Shown here: positions 43,903 through 53,431 of the stretch, in pieces
How the letters are laid out: each line of letters begins with the position of its first letter
How positions within the stretch are numbered: position 1 is the stretch's first letter
Made by a program: the position numbers and the translations under genes
NCBI RefSeq assembly: GCF_001552735.1
Contig: NZ_BCRT01000018.1
Location: 1 to 64,000, forward strand
Source of the DNA: Sanguibacter suarezii NBRC 16159
GTDB taxonomy: Bacteria > Actinomycetota > Actinomycetes > Actinomycetales > Cellulomonadaceae
Length of the DNA stretch: 64,000 nucleotides
Reading direction: 5' to 3'
The notes under the pieces: generated by a model
Told to the model about the DNA's origin: nothing
What the model saw: only the letters and a program-made list of their open reading frames with translations
The model's database searches: none

Positions 43903-44429
43903 TCCGTCTCCGTCTCCGCCGTGGTGGCGGCCGCAGGCAGGTTCAGCCGCATCGTGTACGCGTCGACGTTCTCGGGTTGGTAGTACCGCTTGCGCAGGCC
44001 CAGCCGCGTGAAGCCGTACTTCTCGTACATGCCCAAGGCTGCAGCGTTGTTGACGGCCACCTCGAGCAGGATCGCCGTGGCGCCCAGCTCCCGGGAGCGG
44101 TCGATGAGCGCGGTGAGCATCTGCGAGCCGATCCCGCAGTGCTGGGCGCGCGGCGCGACACCGATGGTCATGATCTGCGTGACGTCCCCGTCGAACCACA
44201 GCCCCGCGTAGCCCACGAGCTCCCCGGGGCCCGGCCGATCTTCGCGGATCTCCTCCGCGGCGATGTACCAGCGCCCCGGGCCGCCGAGCTCCTCGGCGAG
44301 CATCCCGTAGGTCCAGGCGCTCGGGCCGAACATCTCCACCTCGAGCTCGACCACCCGTGCCAGGTCCGAGGCGCGCAACGGTCGCAGGCGCGCCCGTGTC
44401 CGCGGCGGGGTGTTCATCGGTGCGCTCAC
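43899..44429 (-). CDS. rimI: Ribosomal protein S18-alanine N-acetyltransferase RimI-like
   Basis: A GNAT enzyme of 176 residues from GTG at 44429 (172 from ATG at 44417). LRPLRASDLARVVELEVEMF at the N-terminus, MTIGVAPRAQHCGIGSQMLT (acetyl-CoA motif QHCGIG) and LEVAVNNAAALGMYEKYGF are the RimI signatures. The GTG start overlaps the tsaB stop (GTGA), the spacing used across this operon. The tsaB-rimI-tsaD order is conserved in actinobacteria. It is predicted to acetylate the N-terminal Ala of S18. Confidence 0.9.
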   Translation of the reverse strand: MSAPMNTPPRTRARLRPLRASDLARVVELEVEMFGPSAWTYGMLAEELGGPGRWYIAAEEIREDRPGPGELVGYAGLWFDGDVTQIMTIGVAPRAQHCGIGSQMLTALIDRSRELGATAILLEVAVNNAAALGMYEKYGFTRLGLRKRYYQPENVDAYTMRLNLPAAATTAETETE

Positions 44430-45136
44430 CCTGTGGCTCGTTTGCGGGCAGGCGGTTCCTGCGCGTCGGGTCGGCGCAGGTACAGCGGTTCGCTGGGCAG
44501 GTCCTCCCCGGCCGCGACGCGGGCCAGCGCGAGGCGGGCCAGGTAGGCCGGGTCCGGCAGGCATGGTGCGTCGTCAGGCGTGGTCGCGTCGGCGAAGGCG
44601 TCCCCGTACATCTCGGTGCCCTGCCCGACGACGATCGCGTCCTGGGCGTGCCCGGCGGCCACCACGTCGGTGGCGGCGGCGACGCCGGGACCGGCGGTGG
44701 TGTGCACCGCGCGGGCGCCCAGCACGTCCACGTCGTCGACGGTGTACCGGGCGTAGTAGACCTCGCTGCGCCGCGCATCCGTGGCCACCAGGACGTGCGA
44801 CTCGTGCGGCAGGTCGAAGACGTCGGCGGCCTCGGAGGCGATCGCGTCGAGGCTGGAGATGCCGAAGACCGGGATGCCCAGGGCGTGCGCCATGGTGCGT
44901 GCAGTGACCAGGCCCACCCGCAGCCCGGTGAACGGGGCCGGGCCGGTGCCGACGACGATCGCACGCAGGTCGGCCGGGGTCAGCCCGCCCTCGGCGAGGA
45001 CCTCTTCGATCATCGGGGCGAGCAGCTCGGCGTGCCGGCGCGACTCCACCACCCGGCGGGCCGCGAGCTGCGTACCCAGGTCGTCGAGCAGGGCGACGGC
45101 GACCGCCGCGGACGTATCGAGCGCTAGAACTGCCAC
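44426..45136 (-). CDS. tsaB: tRNA threonylcarbamoyladenosine biosynthesis protein TsaB
   Basis: The non-catalytic ASKHA-fold partner of TsaD. The 236-residue product has VLALDTSAAVAVALL at the start, RRHAELLAPMIEEVL, GTGPAPFTGLRVGLVTARTM, and VATDARRSEVYYARY. The start is GTG at 45136, 4 nt after the tsaE stop. The stop overlaps rimI. It lacks the metal-binding His residues of TsaD, as expected. Confidence 0.95.
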   Translation of the reverse strand: MAVLALDTSAAVAVALLDDLGTQLAARRVVESRRHAELLAPMIEEVLAEGGLTPADLRAIVVGTGPAPFTGLRVGLVTARTMAHALGIPVFGISSLDAIASEAADVFDLPHESHVLVATDARRSEVYYARYTVDDVDVLGARAVHTTAGPGVAAATDVVAAGHAQDAIVVGQGTEMYGDAFADATTPDDAPCLPDPAYLARLALARVAAGEDLPSEPLYLRRPDAQEPPARKRATG

Positions 45137-45140
45137 AGCC

Positions 45141-45713
45141 TCAGCCTACTGACTTCTCGGGCGCGGCGGGCGACGAGTCCTCGACCACCGTGGTGCCAGG
45201 GACCTCGACTCCCGCCCATCGCGGACCGAAGCCGTGGACGCGGACCCGGCGGACCCCGGCCTCGGCGTCGGCGAGGATCTCCTCGAGGTCCGCCCCGCCG
45301 CGGGGACGTTCGACGGTGATCTCCAGGCGGTCCCGGGACAGCCGCTCCACGAGTCCGTTCCCCCACTCCACGACGGTCACGGAGTCGTCGAGGCTCGCGT
45401 CCAGGTCGAGGGCGTCGACGTCGTCGAGGGAGGACAGGCGGTAGGCGTCCACGTGAACCAGGGCGGGGCCGTCAGCGAGCGGAGGGTGGACCCGGGCGAT
45501 GACGAAGGTCGGGGAGGCCACCTGGCCGCGCACTCCCAGCCCGTCGCCGATGCCCTGGGTCAGGGTGGTCTTCCCGGCTCCCAGGTCGCCGGTGAGCATG
45601 ACGAGGTCGCCGGCCCGCAGCAGGCCCGCGAGGGTGCGGCCGAAGGCGCGGGTCGCCTCGGCGTCGGGCAGGTCGATGGTGCGGACCGGGGATCCGGTCT
45701 CGGGGCTGGTCAT
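45141..45713 (-). CDS. tsaE: tRNA threonylcarbamoyladenosine biosynthesis ATPase TsaE
   Basis: A P-loop ATPase of 190 residues needed for multiple turnovers of TsaD. Walker A GDLGAGKTTLTQGIGDGLGV (about residue 44), SPTFVIARVH, HVDAYRLSSLDDVDALDLD and VVEWGNGL are TsaE motifs. The C-terminal tail is about 40 residues longer than the short bacterial forms. ATG 45713 begins 4 nt after the alr stop; the open frame upstream overlaps alr. Confidence 0.95.
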   Translation of the reverse strand: MTSPETGSPVRTIDLPDAEATRAFGRTLAGLLRAGDLVMLTGDLGAGKTTLTQGIGDGLGVRGQVASPTFVIARVHPPLADGPALVHVDAYRLSSLDDVDALDLDASLDDSVTVVEWGNGLVERLSRDRLEITVERPRGGADLEEILADAEAGVRRVRVHGFGPRWAGVEVPGTTVVEDSSPAAPEKSVG

Positions 45714-45717
45714 GCGC

Positions 45718-46911
45718 TCAGTCCTCTCCGAGGTAGACACGGGGCACCCGGTCTCCCAGGCGTGTGGTGATCTCATAGCTGATGGTCTGCGCGGCGTCCG
45801 CCCAGTCCTGGGCGGTCGGGCCGCCGTCGGCGCCGTCCCCGAAGAGGACGACGCGGTCGCCTGCCTGCTCCTGTGCTCCTGGTCCGAGGTCGAGGACGAA
45901 CTGGTCCATGCAGACCCGCCCCGCCACCCGCAGTGTCCGTGCGGTGGGTCCCGCACCGACCCGCACCGGCGCTCCCGTCGGGCCGGTCGCTGCGGCCGGG
46001 CCCCCTGAGGCGTGGCGCGGGATGCCGTCCGCGTAGCCGAGCGGCACCACGCCGAGCACCGTGTCGGCTGGCGTGGTGTAGGCGTGCGCGTAGGACACCC
46101 CGGTCCCGGCCGGGACCGCCTTGACCGTGGCGAGCTGGGCCTCCAGAGTCATGGCTGGCCGCAGGCCGAGCTCGGTCGGTCCGGCGAGGTCGGGGACCGG
46201 GGACAGTCCGTAGACGGCGAGGCCGGGACGGACCAGGTCGTAGTGCATGCGCGGGTTGGTCAGGGTGGCCGCAGAGTTGGCGAGGTGGCGCACCTCCAGG
46301 TGCGCACCCGCCTGCTCGGCCAGGCGCACCGCGGCGTCGAAGACGTCCGCCTGGGCCAGCACCGTGGGGTGGACCGGGTCGTCGGCGAAGGCCAGGTGCG
46401 ACCAGATGCCGACGATCTCCACCAGGCCTGCGGACTGCGCGGCGACGGCGCCGGTAAGGAAGGCGGGCAGGGCGTCCAGGGTCAGCCCGTTGCGGCCCAG
46501 GCCCGTGTCCACCTTGACGTGCACCCGTGCGACCCGGTTGCGCTCGCGCGCTGCGGCGACCACCTCGTCCAGCGCCCACGGCGCCGCGACGGACACGTCG
46601 ACGTCGGCGTCGAGGAGGTCTCCCAGCGGCGCGCCGGGGGCGTAGAGCCAGGTGAGGATCCGGCCGGTCACCCCGCCCGCGCGCAGCGCGAGCGCCTCGG
46701 CGATCTGCGCGGTCCCCAGCCAGGTCGCCCCGCCCTGGACGGCTGCCCGAGCCGAGGGCAGCAGGCCGTGCCCGTAGGCGTCTGCCTTGACCACCGCCAT
46801 GACCTGGGCTGTGCGATCGAGGGACGGCGCGGCGTGACCGGCGAGCGCGCGGACGTTCGACCGGATCGCGGTGAGGTCCACGAGCGCCCGCGCGGGGAAG
46901 TAAGTGCTCAT
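45718..46911 (-). CDS. alr: Alanine racemase
   Basis: A PLP enzyme making D-alanine for peptidoglycan. The 397-residue product has the PLP lysine in AQVMAVVKADAYGHG (about residue 37), catalytic Tyr in GTGVSYAHAYTTP, and GVVPLGYADGIPR plus VAGRVCMDQFVLDLG. ATG 46911 gives the family start MSTYFPARALVDLTAIRSN. It lies 26 nt after the kinase stop and 4 nt before tsaE, so it is within the operon. Confidence 0.96.
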   Translation of the reverse strand: MSTYFPARALVDLTAIRSNVRALAGHAAPSLDRTAQVMAVVKADAYGHGLLPSARAAVQGGATWLGTAQIAEALALRAGGVTGRILTWLYAPGAPLGDLLDADVDVSVAAPWALDEVVAAARERNRVARVHVKVDTGLGRNGLTLDALPAFLTGAVAAQSAGLVEIVGIWSHLAFADDPVHPTVLAQADVFDAAVRLAEQAGAHLEVRHLANSAATLTNPRMHYDLVRPGLAVYGLSPVPDLAGPTELGLRPAMTLEAQLATVKAVPAGTGVSYAHAYTTPADTVLGVVPLGYADGIPRHASGGPAAATGPTGAPVRVGAGPTARTLRVAGRVCMDQFVLDLGPGAQEQAGDRVVLFGDGADGGPTAQDWADAAQTISYEITTRLGDRVPRVYLGED

Positions 46912-46937
46912 GGTCACCGATTCTCTCACCGCCGCCC

Positions 46938-47609
46938 TCACCGCCCGCGCACGACCCCGTCCGCCCGGGCGCGGGTGGCCGTGACGAGGTCGGCGTTCGC
47001 CTGGTCCGGCCCCAGGGTCCAGGCACGTGCCTGCTCGGGGGTGCGCCCGTGCCCCGCATGCCGGGTGACCAGGCGTTCCACCCGGACGTCGTCGGGGACG
47101 TCGAGGTACCAGGTCTCGGTGAGCAGCGAGCGCACGGCCGCCCACGGGCCGTCGTCGAGCAGCAGGTAGTTGCCCTCGGTGACGACGACCTCGACGTCCG
47201 GCTCGACGGCGATCGCCCCGGCCACCGCCTCCTCGAGGTCACGGTCGAAGGTCGGGGCGTAGACCGTCTCACCCGGCGTGCCGGGCGAGGTGAGGCGTCG
47301 CAGCAGATGGACGTACCCGGCCGCGTCGAAGGTGTCTGGGGCGCCCTTGCGGTCCTGGCGGCCCAGCCGGACCAGCTCGGCCCCAGCCAGGTGGAAGCCG
47401 TCCATGGGCACGCAGACGGCAGCGGTGCCCGCCGACCGCAGCGCAGCGACGAGCCCGGTGGCGACCGTCGACTTCCCCGAGCCAGGCGGCCCGGCGATCC
47501 CGACGACGACGCGCCGGTCCGAGGCCCCCGCGAGCAGCTCCAGCACCCGGGCGGGCAGGTCGTCGGGGTCGTAGGCGGGCTGGGCGTGGGCCGCGCGGAG
47601 ATCCGTCAT
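46938..47609 (-). CDS. P-loop nucleoside/sugar kinase-like protein (YggC/FrcK type)
   Basis: A 223-residue kinase of the uridine kinase/pantothenate kinase-like group. Walker A is VVVGIAGPPGSGKSTVATGL (about residue 37), followed by VPMDGFHLAGAELVRLGR, GAPDTFDAAGYVHLLRRL, VYAPTFDRDLEEAV and VTEGNYLLLDDGPWAAVR. These are the YggC-family motifs; fructose, nucleosides or pantothenate analogues are possible substrates. ATG 47609 overlaps the nnr stop (ATGA). Confidence 0.85.
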   Translation of the reverse strand: MTDLRAAHAQPAYDPDDLPARVLELLAGASDRRVVVGIAGPPGSGKSTVATGLVAALRSAGTAAVCVPMDGFHLAGAELVRLGRQDRKGAPDTFDAAGYVHLLRRLTSPGTPGETVYAPTFDRDLEEAVAGAIAVEPDVEVVVTEGNYLLLDDGPWAAVRSLLTETWYLDVPDDVRVERLVTRHAGHGRTPEQARAWTLGPDQANADLVTATRARADGVVRGR

Positions 47610-49192
47610 GCCAGCAGCTCGGCGATCGTGGCGGGCAGCGCCTGGGCCACGTCGAGGGCGGCGACCGGGCCGCCGGGGTTGGCCCGGTGGGCCGCGCGCC
47701 CGTGCAGCAGGGACGCCGAGGCGGCCAGCAGGGCAGGCAGCCCGGGATCCTTGACCGCGGCCGTGCTGTGCGCCGCGAGCAGAGCTCCGAGCAGCCCGGT
47801 GAGCACGTCCCCCGCGCCCGCGGTCGCCAGCCAGGACGGGCCGTCCGCCTGGGCGTAGGTCACCCCCGGGCCGACCACCACCGTGGTGGCGCCCTTGAGC
47901 AGGACCGTCGCGCCGGTCAGCTCGCGGGCGCGACGGGCCCACACGAGCGGGTGGGCCTCGACGTCGGCGCGTTCCACTGACTCCCCCCGCGAACGCAGCA
48001 GCTCGGCGAGCTCGCCGGCGTGCGGGGTGATGACCACCCAGGGCGGGCAGTCGACCGGCAGCAGACCGATCGCGCCGGCGTCGACCACCGCCGGGACCGC
48101 CTCTCCGGCGACGTCTGCGGCCAGCAGCCCGGTCACCTGCGCGAGGGCCTGGCGGATGCGTGCCTGCTGCGCGCGGGAGGCGTCGTCGGTGACCGCGGGG
48201 GCCGCGGGCACCCCGGGGCCCAGCGCCCAGGCCTGCACCCGGCCGCCGGCCGGGACGGCCTCGGGCCGGGCCGCGAGCACCGCCGCGGTCACCTCCCGCG
48301 AGCCCAGGTAACGCACCATCCCGACGCCGGCGCGGACCGCGCCGCTGACGGCGAGCACCGCGGCGCCGGGGAACTGCTGGGTGCCGGCGACCACGCCGAG
48401 CACCCCGCGGGTGTACTTGTGCGCCCCGGGCGGCGGCGGGGCGAGGATGCCGCGCGCCGCGAGGTCCGCAGCCGCGAGCCGGCGGACCGTGCTGCGCGGT
48501 GCCAGGTCGAGCCCGAGGTCCACGACCTCGATCCGGCCAGCTCGCTCTGCGGCCGGGGGCAGCAGCAGCCCGGGCTTGACGGCACCGAAGGTCACGGTCA
48601 GGTCAGCGGTCAGGACAGCCTCGTCGGCGGCGCCGTCGTCGACGCCGATGCCGCTCGGCAGGTCCACCGCGACGACCACAGGACGAGCGCCCGGAGGCAG
48701 CCCGGCCAGCGCCGCCCCGGTCGCGCGGGCGAGGTCGCGCGCGCCGCCGCGCAGGCCACCGTTCCCCCCGATCCCGAGCAGGCCGTCGAGCACGACGTCG
48801 GCGGACCGCACGAGCGCGGCCGCGTCGGCGGGTGCCACGGACGCGACGGTGCCGCCGGCCGCGCGCAGGGCCGCGAGCCCGGCGTCGTGCACGCGGTCTG
48901 CGGCGAGCACGGCACAGACGTGGACGCCGCGGCGCGCGAGAAGTGCGCCGGCCATGAGGGTGTCGCCGCCGTTGTTCCCCGGACCCACGAGCAGGACCGC
49001 GCGGGTCCCGCTGAGCACCGGGCGCGCGGTCCGCCCACGACCGGGGACGGGCGCGGTGCGCGGGTGCTCGCGGAGCTCTCGGACCACTGCGCCGGCGAGG
49101 GCGAAGGCAGCACGAGCCATGAGCGGCTCGCCTCGCGCCAGGAGCGGCGCCTCGGCTGCACGGACGACAAACGACTCGAAGGCCTCGATCAT
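47606..49192 (-). CDS. nnr: Bifunctional NAD(P)H-hydrate epimerase/ADP-dependent dehydratase
   Basis: Repairs hydrated NAD(P)H. In the 528-residue product the N-terminal YjeF_N epimerase domain (about 1-225) has VGPGNNGGDTLMAGALLARR and VDLPSGIGVDDG; the C-terminal ribokinase-fold dehydratase (from about 240) has HKYTRGVLGVVAGTQQFPGA, VITPHAGELAELL, VLLKGATTVV and the ATP-site GAGDVLTGLLGALLA. ATG 49192. It is the first gene of the minus-strand run, divergent from the LLM oxidoreductase across 46 nt. Confidence 0.94.
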   Translation of the reverse strand: MIEAFESFVVRAAEAPLLARGEPLMARAAFALAGAVVRELREHPRTAPVPGRGRTARPVLSGTRAVLLVGPGNNGGDTLMAGALLARRGVHVCAVLAADRVHDAGLAALRAAGGTVASVAPADAAALVRSADVVLDGLLGIGGNGGLRGGARDLARATGAALAGLPPGARPVVVAVDLPSGIGVDDGAADEAVLTADLTVTFGAVKPGLLLPPAAERAGRIEVVDLGLDLAPRSTVRRLAAADLAARGILAPPPPGAHKYTRGVLGVVAGTQQFPGAAVLAVSGAVRAGVGMVRYLGSREVTAAVLAARPEAVPAGGRVQAWALGPGVPAAPAVTDDASRAQQARIRQALAQVTGLLAADVAGEAVPAVVDAGAIGLLPVDCPPWVVITPHAGELAELLRSRGESVERADVEAHPLVWARRARELTGATVLLKGATTVVVGPGVTYAQADGPSWLATAGAGDVLTGLLGALLAAHSTAAVKDPGLPALLAASASLLHGRAAHRANPGGPVAALDVAQALPATIAELLA

Positions 49193-49226
49193 CTGGCCAT
49201 CATGCCGTGCACGCCCAGGTCATGCG

Positions 49227-49232
49227 TAGTGT
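49227..49232 (+). promoter_or_regulatory. -10 element of the LLM oxidoreductase gene, leaderless
   Basis: TAGTGT ends 6 nt before the ATG at 49239. Confidence 0.55.
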
Positions 49233-49238
49233 GAGCTC

Positions 49239-50225
49239 ATGCGATTTGGACTCTTCATCCCACAGGGCTGGCGCCAGGACCTCACCGGTATCGCCCCAGC
49301 CGACCACTGGGCCGTCATGAACGGCCTCGCCCAGCGCGCCGACGCAGGGTCGACCTTCGACTCGGTGTGGGTCTACGACCACTTCCACACCGTCCCCGAG
49401 CCCATCCACGAGGCAACCCACGAGGCATGGTCGCTCATGGCCGCCTTCGCGGCGTCGACCTCGCGCGTCAAGCTCGGGCAGATGTGCACGTGCATGGCGT
49501 ACCGCAACCCCGCCTACCTCGCCAAGGCAGCCACGACGGTCGACGTGATCAGCGGCGGGCGCGCTCAGATGGGGATCGGAGCCGGGTGGTACGAGCACGA
49601 GTGGCGGGCCTACGGCTACGGCTTCCCCGCCGCGGGTGCGCGGCTGGACGCCCTCGACGAGGGGGTGCAGATCATGAAGCAGATGTGGACCCAGGGGTCG
49701 GCGACCTTCTCCGGCACGCACTTCCAGGTCGACGGCGCGCTCAACTACCCGCTGCCGCTCCAGGACGGCGGGCTGCCGCTGTGGATCGCGGGGGGCGGGG
49801 AGAAGAAGACCCTGCGGATCGCCGCTCAGCACGCGGACTACACCAACTTCGACGGGACGCCGGAGGGCTTTGCGCACAAGTCGGCCGTGCTGGCCAAGCA
49901 CTGTGCGCACCAGGGGCGCGACGTCGCCGAGATCACCCGGTCGGCCAACTACAACGTGGTCATCGGCGAGACGGAGAAGGACGTCGCCGACCGCCTCGCC
50001 TGGATCGGGGAGCACTACGCCGCGACCGTCCCGGCGAAGGCAGCGAGCACGGTCGAGGACTTCCGCAAGGGCCCGCTGGTGGGGACGCCGGAGCAGATCG
50101 TCGAGACGCTCACCGGGCTGCAGAAGCTCGGGATGACCTACGCCATCACGTACTTCGCTGAGGCGGCCTACGACCGGTCCGGCATCGAGCTCTTCGAGAC
50201 GCAGGTCGCCCCGGCCCTCGCCTAG
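49239..50225 (+). CDS. LLM class F420-dependent oxidoreductase
   Basis: A luciferase-like TIM-barrel monooxygenase/oxidoreductase of 328 residues. MRFGLFIPQGWRQDLTGI, DSVWVYDHFHTVPEP, RVKLGQMCTCMAYRNPAYLA, GGRAQMGIGAGWYEHEW and VGTPEQIVETLTGLQKLGM are the family signatures; the acidic residue after YDHF and the GxG in IGAGW mark the flavin/F420 site. The reductive substrate is unknown. It is divergent from nnr, monocistronic, and ends at a hairpin shared with the D,D-peptidase. Confidence 0.9.
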   Translation: MRFGLFIPQGWRQDLTGIAPADHWAVMNGLAQRADAGSTFDSVWVYDHFHTVPEPIHEATHEAWSLMAAFAASTSRVKLGQMCTCMAYRNPAYLAKAATTVDVISGGRAQMGIGAGWYEHEWRAYGYGFPAAGARLDALDEGVQIMKQMWTQGSATFSGTHFQVDGALNYPLPLQDGGLPLWIAGGGEKKTLRIAAQHADYTNFDGTPEGFAHKSAVLAKHCAHQGRDVAEITRSANYNVVIGETEKDVADRLAWIGEHYAATVPAKAASTVEDFRKGPLVGTPEQIVETLTGLQKLGMTYAITYFAEAAYDRSGIELFETQVAPALA

Positions 50226-50263
50226 CCGGTCCCTCCGGGCTGAGGGCACGCGCGGGCGCAGGT

Positions 50264-50300
50264 GGACGAGCGACGGGTCAGGTCAGACCGTCGCTCGTCC
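50264..50300. terminator. Bidirectional hairpin overlapping the peptidase stop codon
   Basis: Arms GGACGAGCGACGG (50264-50276) and CCGTCGCTCGTCC (50288-50300), 11-nt loop. The stop codon of the minus-strand peptidase (50278-50280) is in the loop, so its last codons form one arm. It lies 39 nt after the LLM stop. Confidence 0.75.
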
Positions 50301-51156
50301 GCCACAGGTGCTCGCGCGGGGTGAGCCCGCTGGTGCGCATCTGCTCGGCCATCTCGCGCCCGACGTAGCGGAAGTGCCACGACTCGTAGTCGTAGCACGT
50401 GACGGCGCTCTGCCCCTCGGGGTAGCTGAGCACGAAGCCGTACTGCCAGGAGTTCTCCCGCAGCCACGCCCCCGCGGGCGTCTGCCCCCAGTCCGGATGC
50501 TCCCACGCCGGGGTACCGGTGCCCGCGCTGCGCAGGTCGAGCGCCGTCCCGAGCTGGTGCTCGGAGTGTCCCGGTCGGGCGCTCTCGGCGAGCGCCCCGG
50601 CCTCACCGATCGTGGCCACCCACTCCTGGAAGATCTCCTGCTGGCTCGTGTGGTCGCGGAAGGCCGACTGGACGGCGAACCCCGCCCCTGCCGCTCGCGC
50701 CGCCTCGTCCATCGCACGCAGGTCGTCGACGACCAGCGCGCGGATCTCACCCCAGCCCTCGACCCCCGCCGTCCCGACGGGGACGAGGTCGTCGGGGCGG
50801 TAGTCCGGACCGAGGGTGAACGAGGTGTCGAGCAACGTCACCGACCAGTCGCTCAGCGCGGCGAAGCGGGTGGGCACGTCGTCGTAGGCGCACACGGGGA
50901 GCGCTGGCGCGGCGGGCAGCGGGTCGGGCGCGACGTCCGGGACGACGGCCGCCCGGGGGGCGCTGTTCCCGCCGCTGGTGGCGGGTGAGGCCGGCGCGGA
51001 CGACGCGCTCGGCCGGGGCACGTCGTCGGCCGGGGCTGCCACCCCCTGCGTCGTCCGCTGCGCCATCCCCTGCGGGAGCACGCTGGCGAGCAGCATCCCG
51101 GAGGCAGCCACGACAACCACGAGCACCTGCGCGGGCACGTGGCTGGTAGGGGTCAC
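50278..51156 (-). CDS. D-alanyl-D-alanine carboxypeptidase, VanY/M15B type, membrane-anchored
   Basis: A 292-residue secreted or anchored peptidase: N-terminal membrane segment ([20 protein letters not shown]), a Pro/Ala/Ser linker to about residue 85, then the M15B domain with [13 protein letters not shown], the zinc-binding [12 protein letters not shown] (His and Asp) and the catalytic Glu and His in ESWHFRYVG. It would trim D-Ala from peptidoglycan stems. The GTG start at 51156 overlaps the acpS stop (GTGA), so it follows glmS-acpS in one unit that pairs wall precursor synthesis with wall trimming. Confidence 0.9.
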   Translation of the reverse strand: MTPTSHVPAQVLVVVVAASGMLLASVLPQGMAQRTTQGVAAPADDVPRPSASSAPASPATSGGNSAPRAAVVPDVAPDPLPAAPALPVCAYDDVPTRFAALSDWSVTLLDTSFTLGPDYRPDDLVPVGTAGVEGWGEIRALVVDDLRAMDEAARAAGAGFAVQSAFRDHTSQQEIFQEWVATIGEAGALAESARPGHSEHQLGTALDLRSAGTGTPAWEHPDWGQTPAGAWLRENSWQYGFVLSYPEGQSAVTCYDYESWHFRYVGREMAEQMRTSGLTPREHLWRTSDGLT

Positions 51157-51518
51157 CGCCGGTCGCCCAGCCCTTCAGCGACGACTATCGCAGTCGCGAT
51201 CCCGCCGTCGTGGGACAGGGACAGGTGCAGCCGGTCCACTCCGAGCTCGGCAGCCCGGGCCGCGACCGTGCCGCGGATCTCGACCACCGGCGGTCCGCCA
51301 GGGACCCTCGGGACCGTCGCGTCGTGCCAGTGCAGGTTGCCCGGGGCACCCAGCGCCTTGGCCAAGGCTTCCTTGGCCGCGAAACGGGCCGCGATCGAGG
51401 ACGGGGCGAGGTCGCGCTCGACGGGGGTGAAGAGCTTCTCCCGCAGCCGTGGCGCACGCTCGAGCGCGGCCATGAAGCGCGCGATGTCGACGACGTCGAC
51501 CCCGACCCCGAGGATCAC
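51153..51518 (-). CDS. acpS: Holo-[acyl-carrier-protein] synthase
   Basis: Transfers phosphopantetheine from CoA to ACP. The 121-residue product has [18 protein letters not shown] (Mg-binding Asp) and [15 protein letters not shown] (Glu, Lys), the two AcpS signatures. GTG start at 51518 overlaps the glmS stop (GTGA). coaA, for the CoA precursor, is 1.9 kb away on the other strand. Confidence 0.95.
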   Translation of the reverse strand: MILGVGVDVVDIARFMAALERAPRLREKLFTPVERDLAPSSIAARFAAKEALAKALGAPGNLHWHDATVPRVPGGPPVVEIRGTVAARAAELGVDRLHLSLSHDGGIATAIVVAEGLGDRR

Positions 51519-53377
51519 TCGACGGTGACGGACTTGGCCAGGTTGCGCGGCTGGTCCACGTCGAGCCCACGGGCCGTCGCCAGCTCGCAGGCGAAGATCT
51601 GCAACGGCACCACCGTGAGGAGCGGGGCGAGCAGGGTGGGGCTCTGCGGGACCCAGAACACCTCGTCGGCGAAGGGCAGCACCGCGTCGTCGCCGTCCTC
51701 GGCGATGACCAGCGTCCGCGCGCCGCGGGCCCGGATCTCCTGGATGTTGGAGATGACCTTGGAGTGCAGGGAGTCGCGACCACGCGGGGACGGCACGATG
51801 ACGAAGACGGGCTGGCCGGGCTCGATGAGCGCGATCGGGCCGTGCTTGAGCTCACCGGCCGCGAAGCCCTCGGCGTGGATGTAGGCGAGCTCCTTGAGCT
51901 TGAGCGCACCCTCCATGGCGACCGGGAACCCGACGTGACGACCGAGGAACAGCACCGAGGACGTGTCAGACATCCAGCGGGCGATCTCACGGACGCGCCC
52001 ACCGCGGTCGATGACCTCCTGGATCTTGGCCGGCATGGCCTTGAGGTCGTCGAAGATCTCAGCGATCTCGTCCGGGAACTTGTTGCCGCGCAGCTGGGCG
52101 AGGTACAGCCCGAGCAGGTACGCCGCGGTGATCTGGGACAGGAACGCCTTGGTCGAGGCGACCGCGATCTCCGGGCCGGCGTGGGTGTAGAGCACAGCAT
52201 CGGACTCGCGCGGGATGGTCGAGCCGTGGGTGTTGACGATCGAGACGACCTTGGCGCCCTGCTCGCGGGCGTGGCGCACGGCCATGAGCGTGTCCATGGT
52301 CTCCCCGGACTGCGTCACGGCGACGACGAGGGTCTTCTCGTTGACGACCGGGTCGCGGTAGCGGAACTCGTGAGCGAGCTCGACCTCGACGGGGATGCGG
52401 CACCAGTGCTCGATCGCGTACTTGGCGACGTGCCCGGCGTAGGCCGCGGTCCCGCACGCGATGACGATGATCTTGTCGACGCTGCGCAGCACTGCCTCGT
52501 CGATGCGCAGGTCGTCCAGGATGAGGCGGCCGTCGATGTCGGTGCGGCCCAGCAGGGTATCCCCGACGGCCTGTGGCTGGTCGTGGATCTCCTTGTCCAT
52601 GAAGGAGGCGAAGCCACCCTTCTCGGCAGCCTCGGCGTCCCAGTCGACGGTGAACCGGCGCGGCTCGACGGGCTCGCCGGCGAAGTCGATGACGGAGACC
52701 TTGTCCGCGGTGATCGTGACGATCTGGTCCTGGTCGAGCTCGAGGGCCTCACGGGTGTAGGCGATGAAGGCGGCGACGTCCGAGCCGAGGAAGTTCTCCC
52801 CCTCGCCCAGGCCGACGACCAGCGGGGAGTCGTGACGGGCGCCCACGACGGTGTCGGGCTGGTCGGCGTGCACGGCCAGCAGGGTGAACGTGCCCTCCAG
52901 ACGCAGCGCGACGCGGCGCATCGCCTCGGTGAGATCGCCGGTCGCGGCGTGCTCCTTGGCGAGCAGGTGCGCGGCGACCTCGGTGTCGGTCTCGGACAGG
53001 AACGTCACGCCGTCGGCGAGCAGCTCCTTCTTGAGCACGGCGAAGTTCTCGACGATGCCGTTGTGGATCACCGCGAGCTGTCCGCCGTCGGCCAGGTGCG
53101 GGTGGGCGTTGAGGTCGTTGGGGGCGCCGTGGGTGGCCCAGCGGGTGTGCCCGATCGCGGCGGTGGCCGGCGGGAGCGGGTTCTCCTCGAGCTCGGTGAC
53201 GAGGTTGACGAGCTTGCCGGCCTTCTTCGCCGACGACAAGGGCGCGCCGGGTGCGACGAGCGCCACACCCGCGGAGTCGTATCCGCGGTACTCCAGGCGC
53301 CGCAGACCGTCGATCACGACCTCCTGAGCGCGCGTCGAAGGGGTCTGGGAGCCAACGTATCCAACGATTCCACACAT
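51515..53377 (-). CDS. glmS: Glutamine-fructose-6-phosphate aminotransferase (isomerising)
   Basis: The first step of UDP-GlcNAc synthesis. The 620-residue product starts MCGIVGYVG, with N-terminal nucleophile Cys2 after Met removal; the glutaminase domain runs to about 235, then come two SIS domains ([46 protein letters not shown]-like region [12 protein letters not shown]) and the C-terminal LAKSVTVE that carries the sugar-phosphate site. TACACT lies 8 nt upstream of ATG. It heads glmS-acpS-peptidase; no glmS ribozyme is present, the leader being near zero. Confidence 0.97.
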   Translation of the reverse strand: MCGIVGYVGSQTPSTRAQEVVIDGLRRLEYRGYDSAGVALVAPGAPLSSAKKAGKLVNLVTELEENPLPPATAAIGHTRWATHGAPNDLNAHPHLADGGQLAVIHNGIVENFAVLKKELLADGVTFLSETDTEVAAHLLAKEHAATGDLTEAMRRVALRLEGTFTLLAVHADQPDTVVGARHDSPLVVGLGEGENFLGSDVAAFIAYTREALELDQDQIVTITADKVSVIDFAGEPVEPRRFTVDWDAEAAEKGGFASFMDKEIHDQPQAVGDTLLGRTDIDGRLILDDLRIDEAVLRSVDKIIVIACGTAAYAGHVAKYAIEHWCRIPVEVELAHEFRYRDPVVNEKTLVVAVTQSGETMDTLMAVRHAREQGAKVVSIVNTHGSTIPRESDAVLYTHAGPEIAVASTKAFLSQITAAYLLGLYLAQLRGNKFPDEIAEIFDDLKAMPAKIQEVIDRGGRVREIARWMSDTSSVLFLGRHVGFPVAMEGALKLKELAYIHAEGFAAGELKHGPIALIEPGQPVFVIVPSPRGRDSLHSKVISNIQEIRARGARTLVIAEDGDDAVLPFADEVFWVPQSPTLLAPLLTVVPLQIFACELATARGLDVDQPRNLAKSVTVE

Positions 53378-53385
53378 AGGTCGTT

Positions 53386-53391
53386 AGTGTA
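53386..53391 (-). promoter_or_regulatory. glmS -10 element, near-leaderless start
   Basis: TACACT on the minus strand, 8 nt before the ATG at 53377, in the 54-nt region divergent to coaA. Confidence 0.5.
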
Positions 53392-53431
53392 ATCGACATG
53401 CTTCCGTCCAACGATCAGGCAGAATCATCAG

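Noticed and set aside
43027-44964. Apparent single 645-codon minus-strand gene
   Set aside because: Only its last 291 codons (sulfurtransferase) are real; the rest is out-of-frame reading of rimI and tsaB. The GTGA overlap at 43899-43902 fixes the true start.
53378-53431. glmS ribozyme
   Set aside because: The space to coaA is only 54 nt and the promoter is 8 nt from the start codon; no room for a ribozyme.
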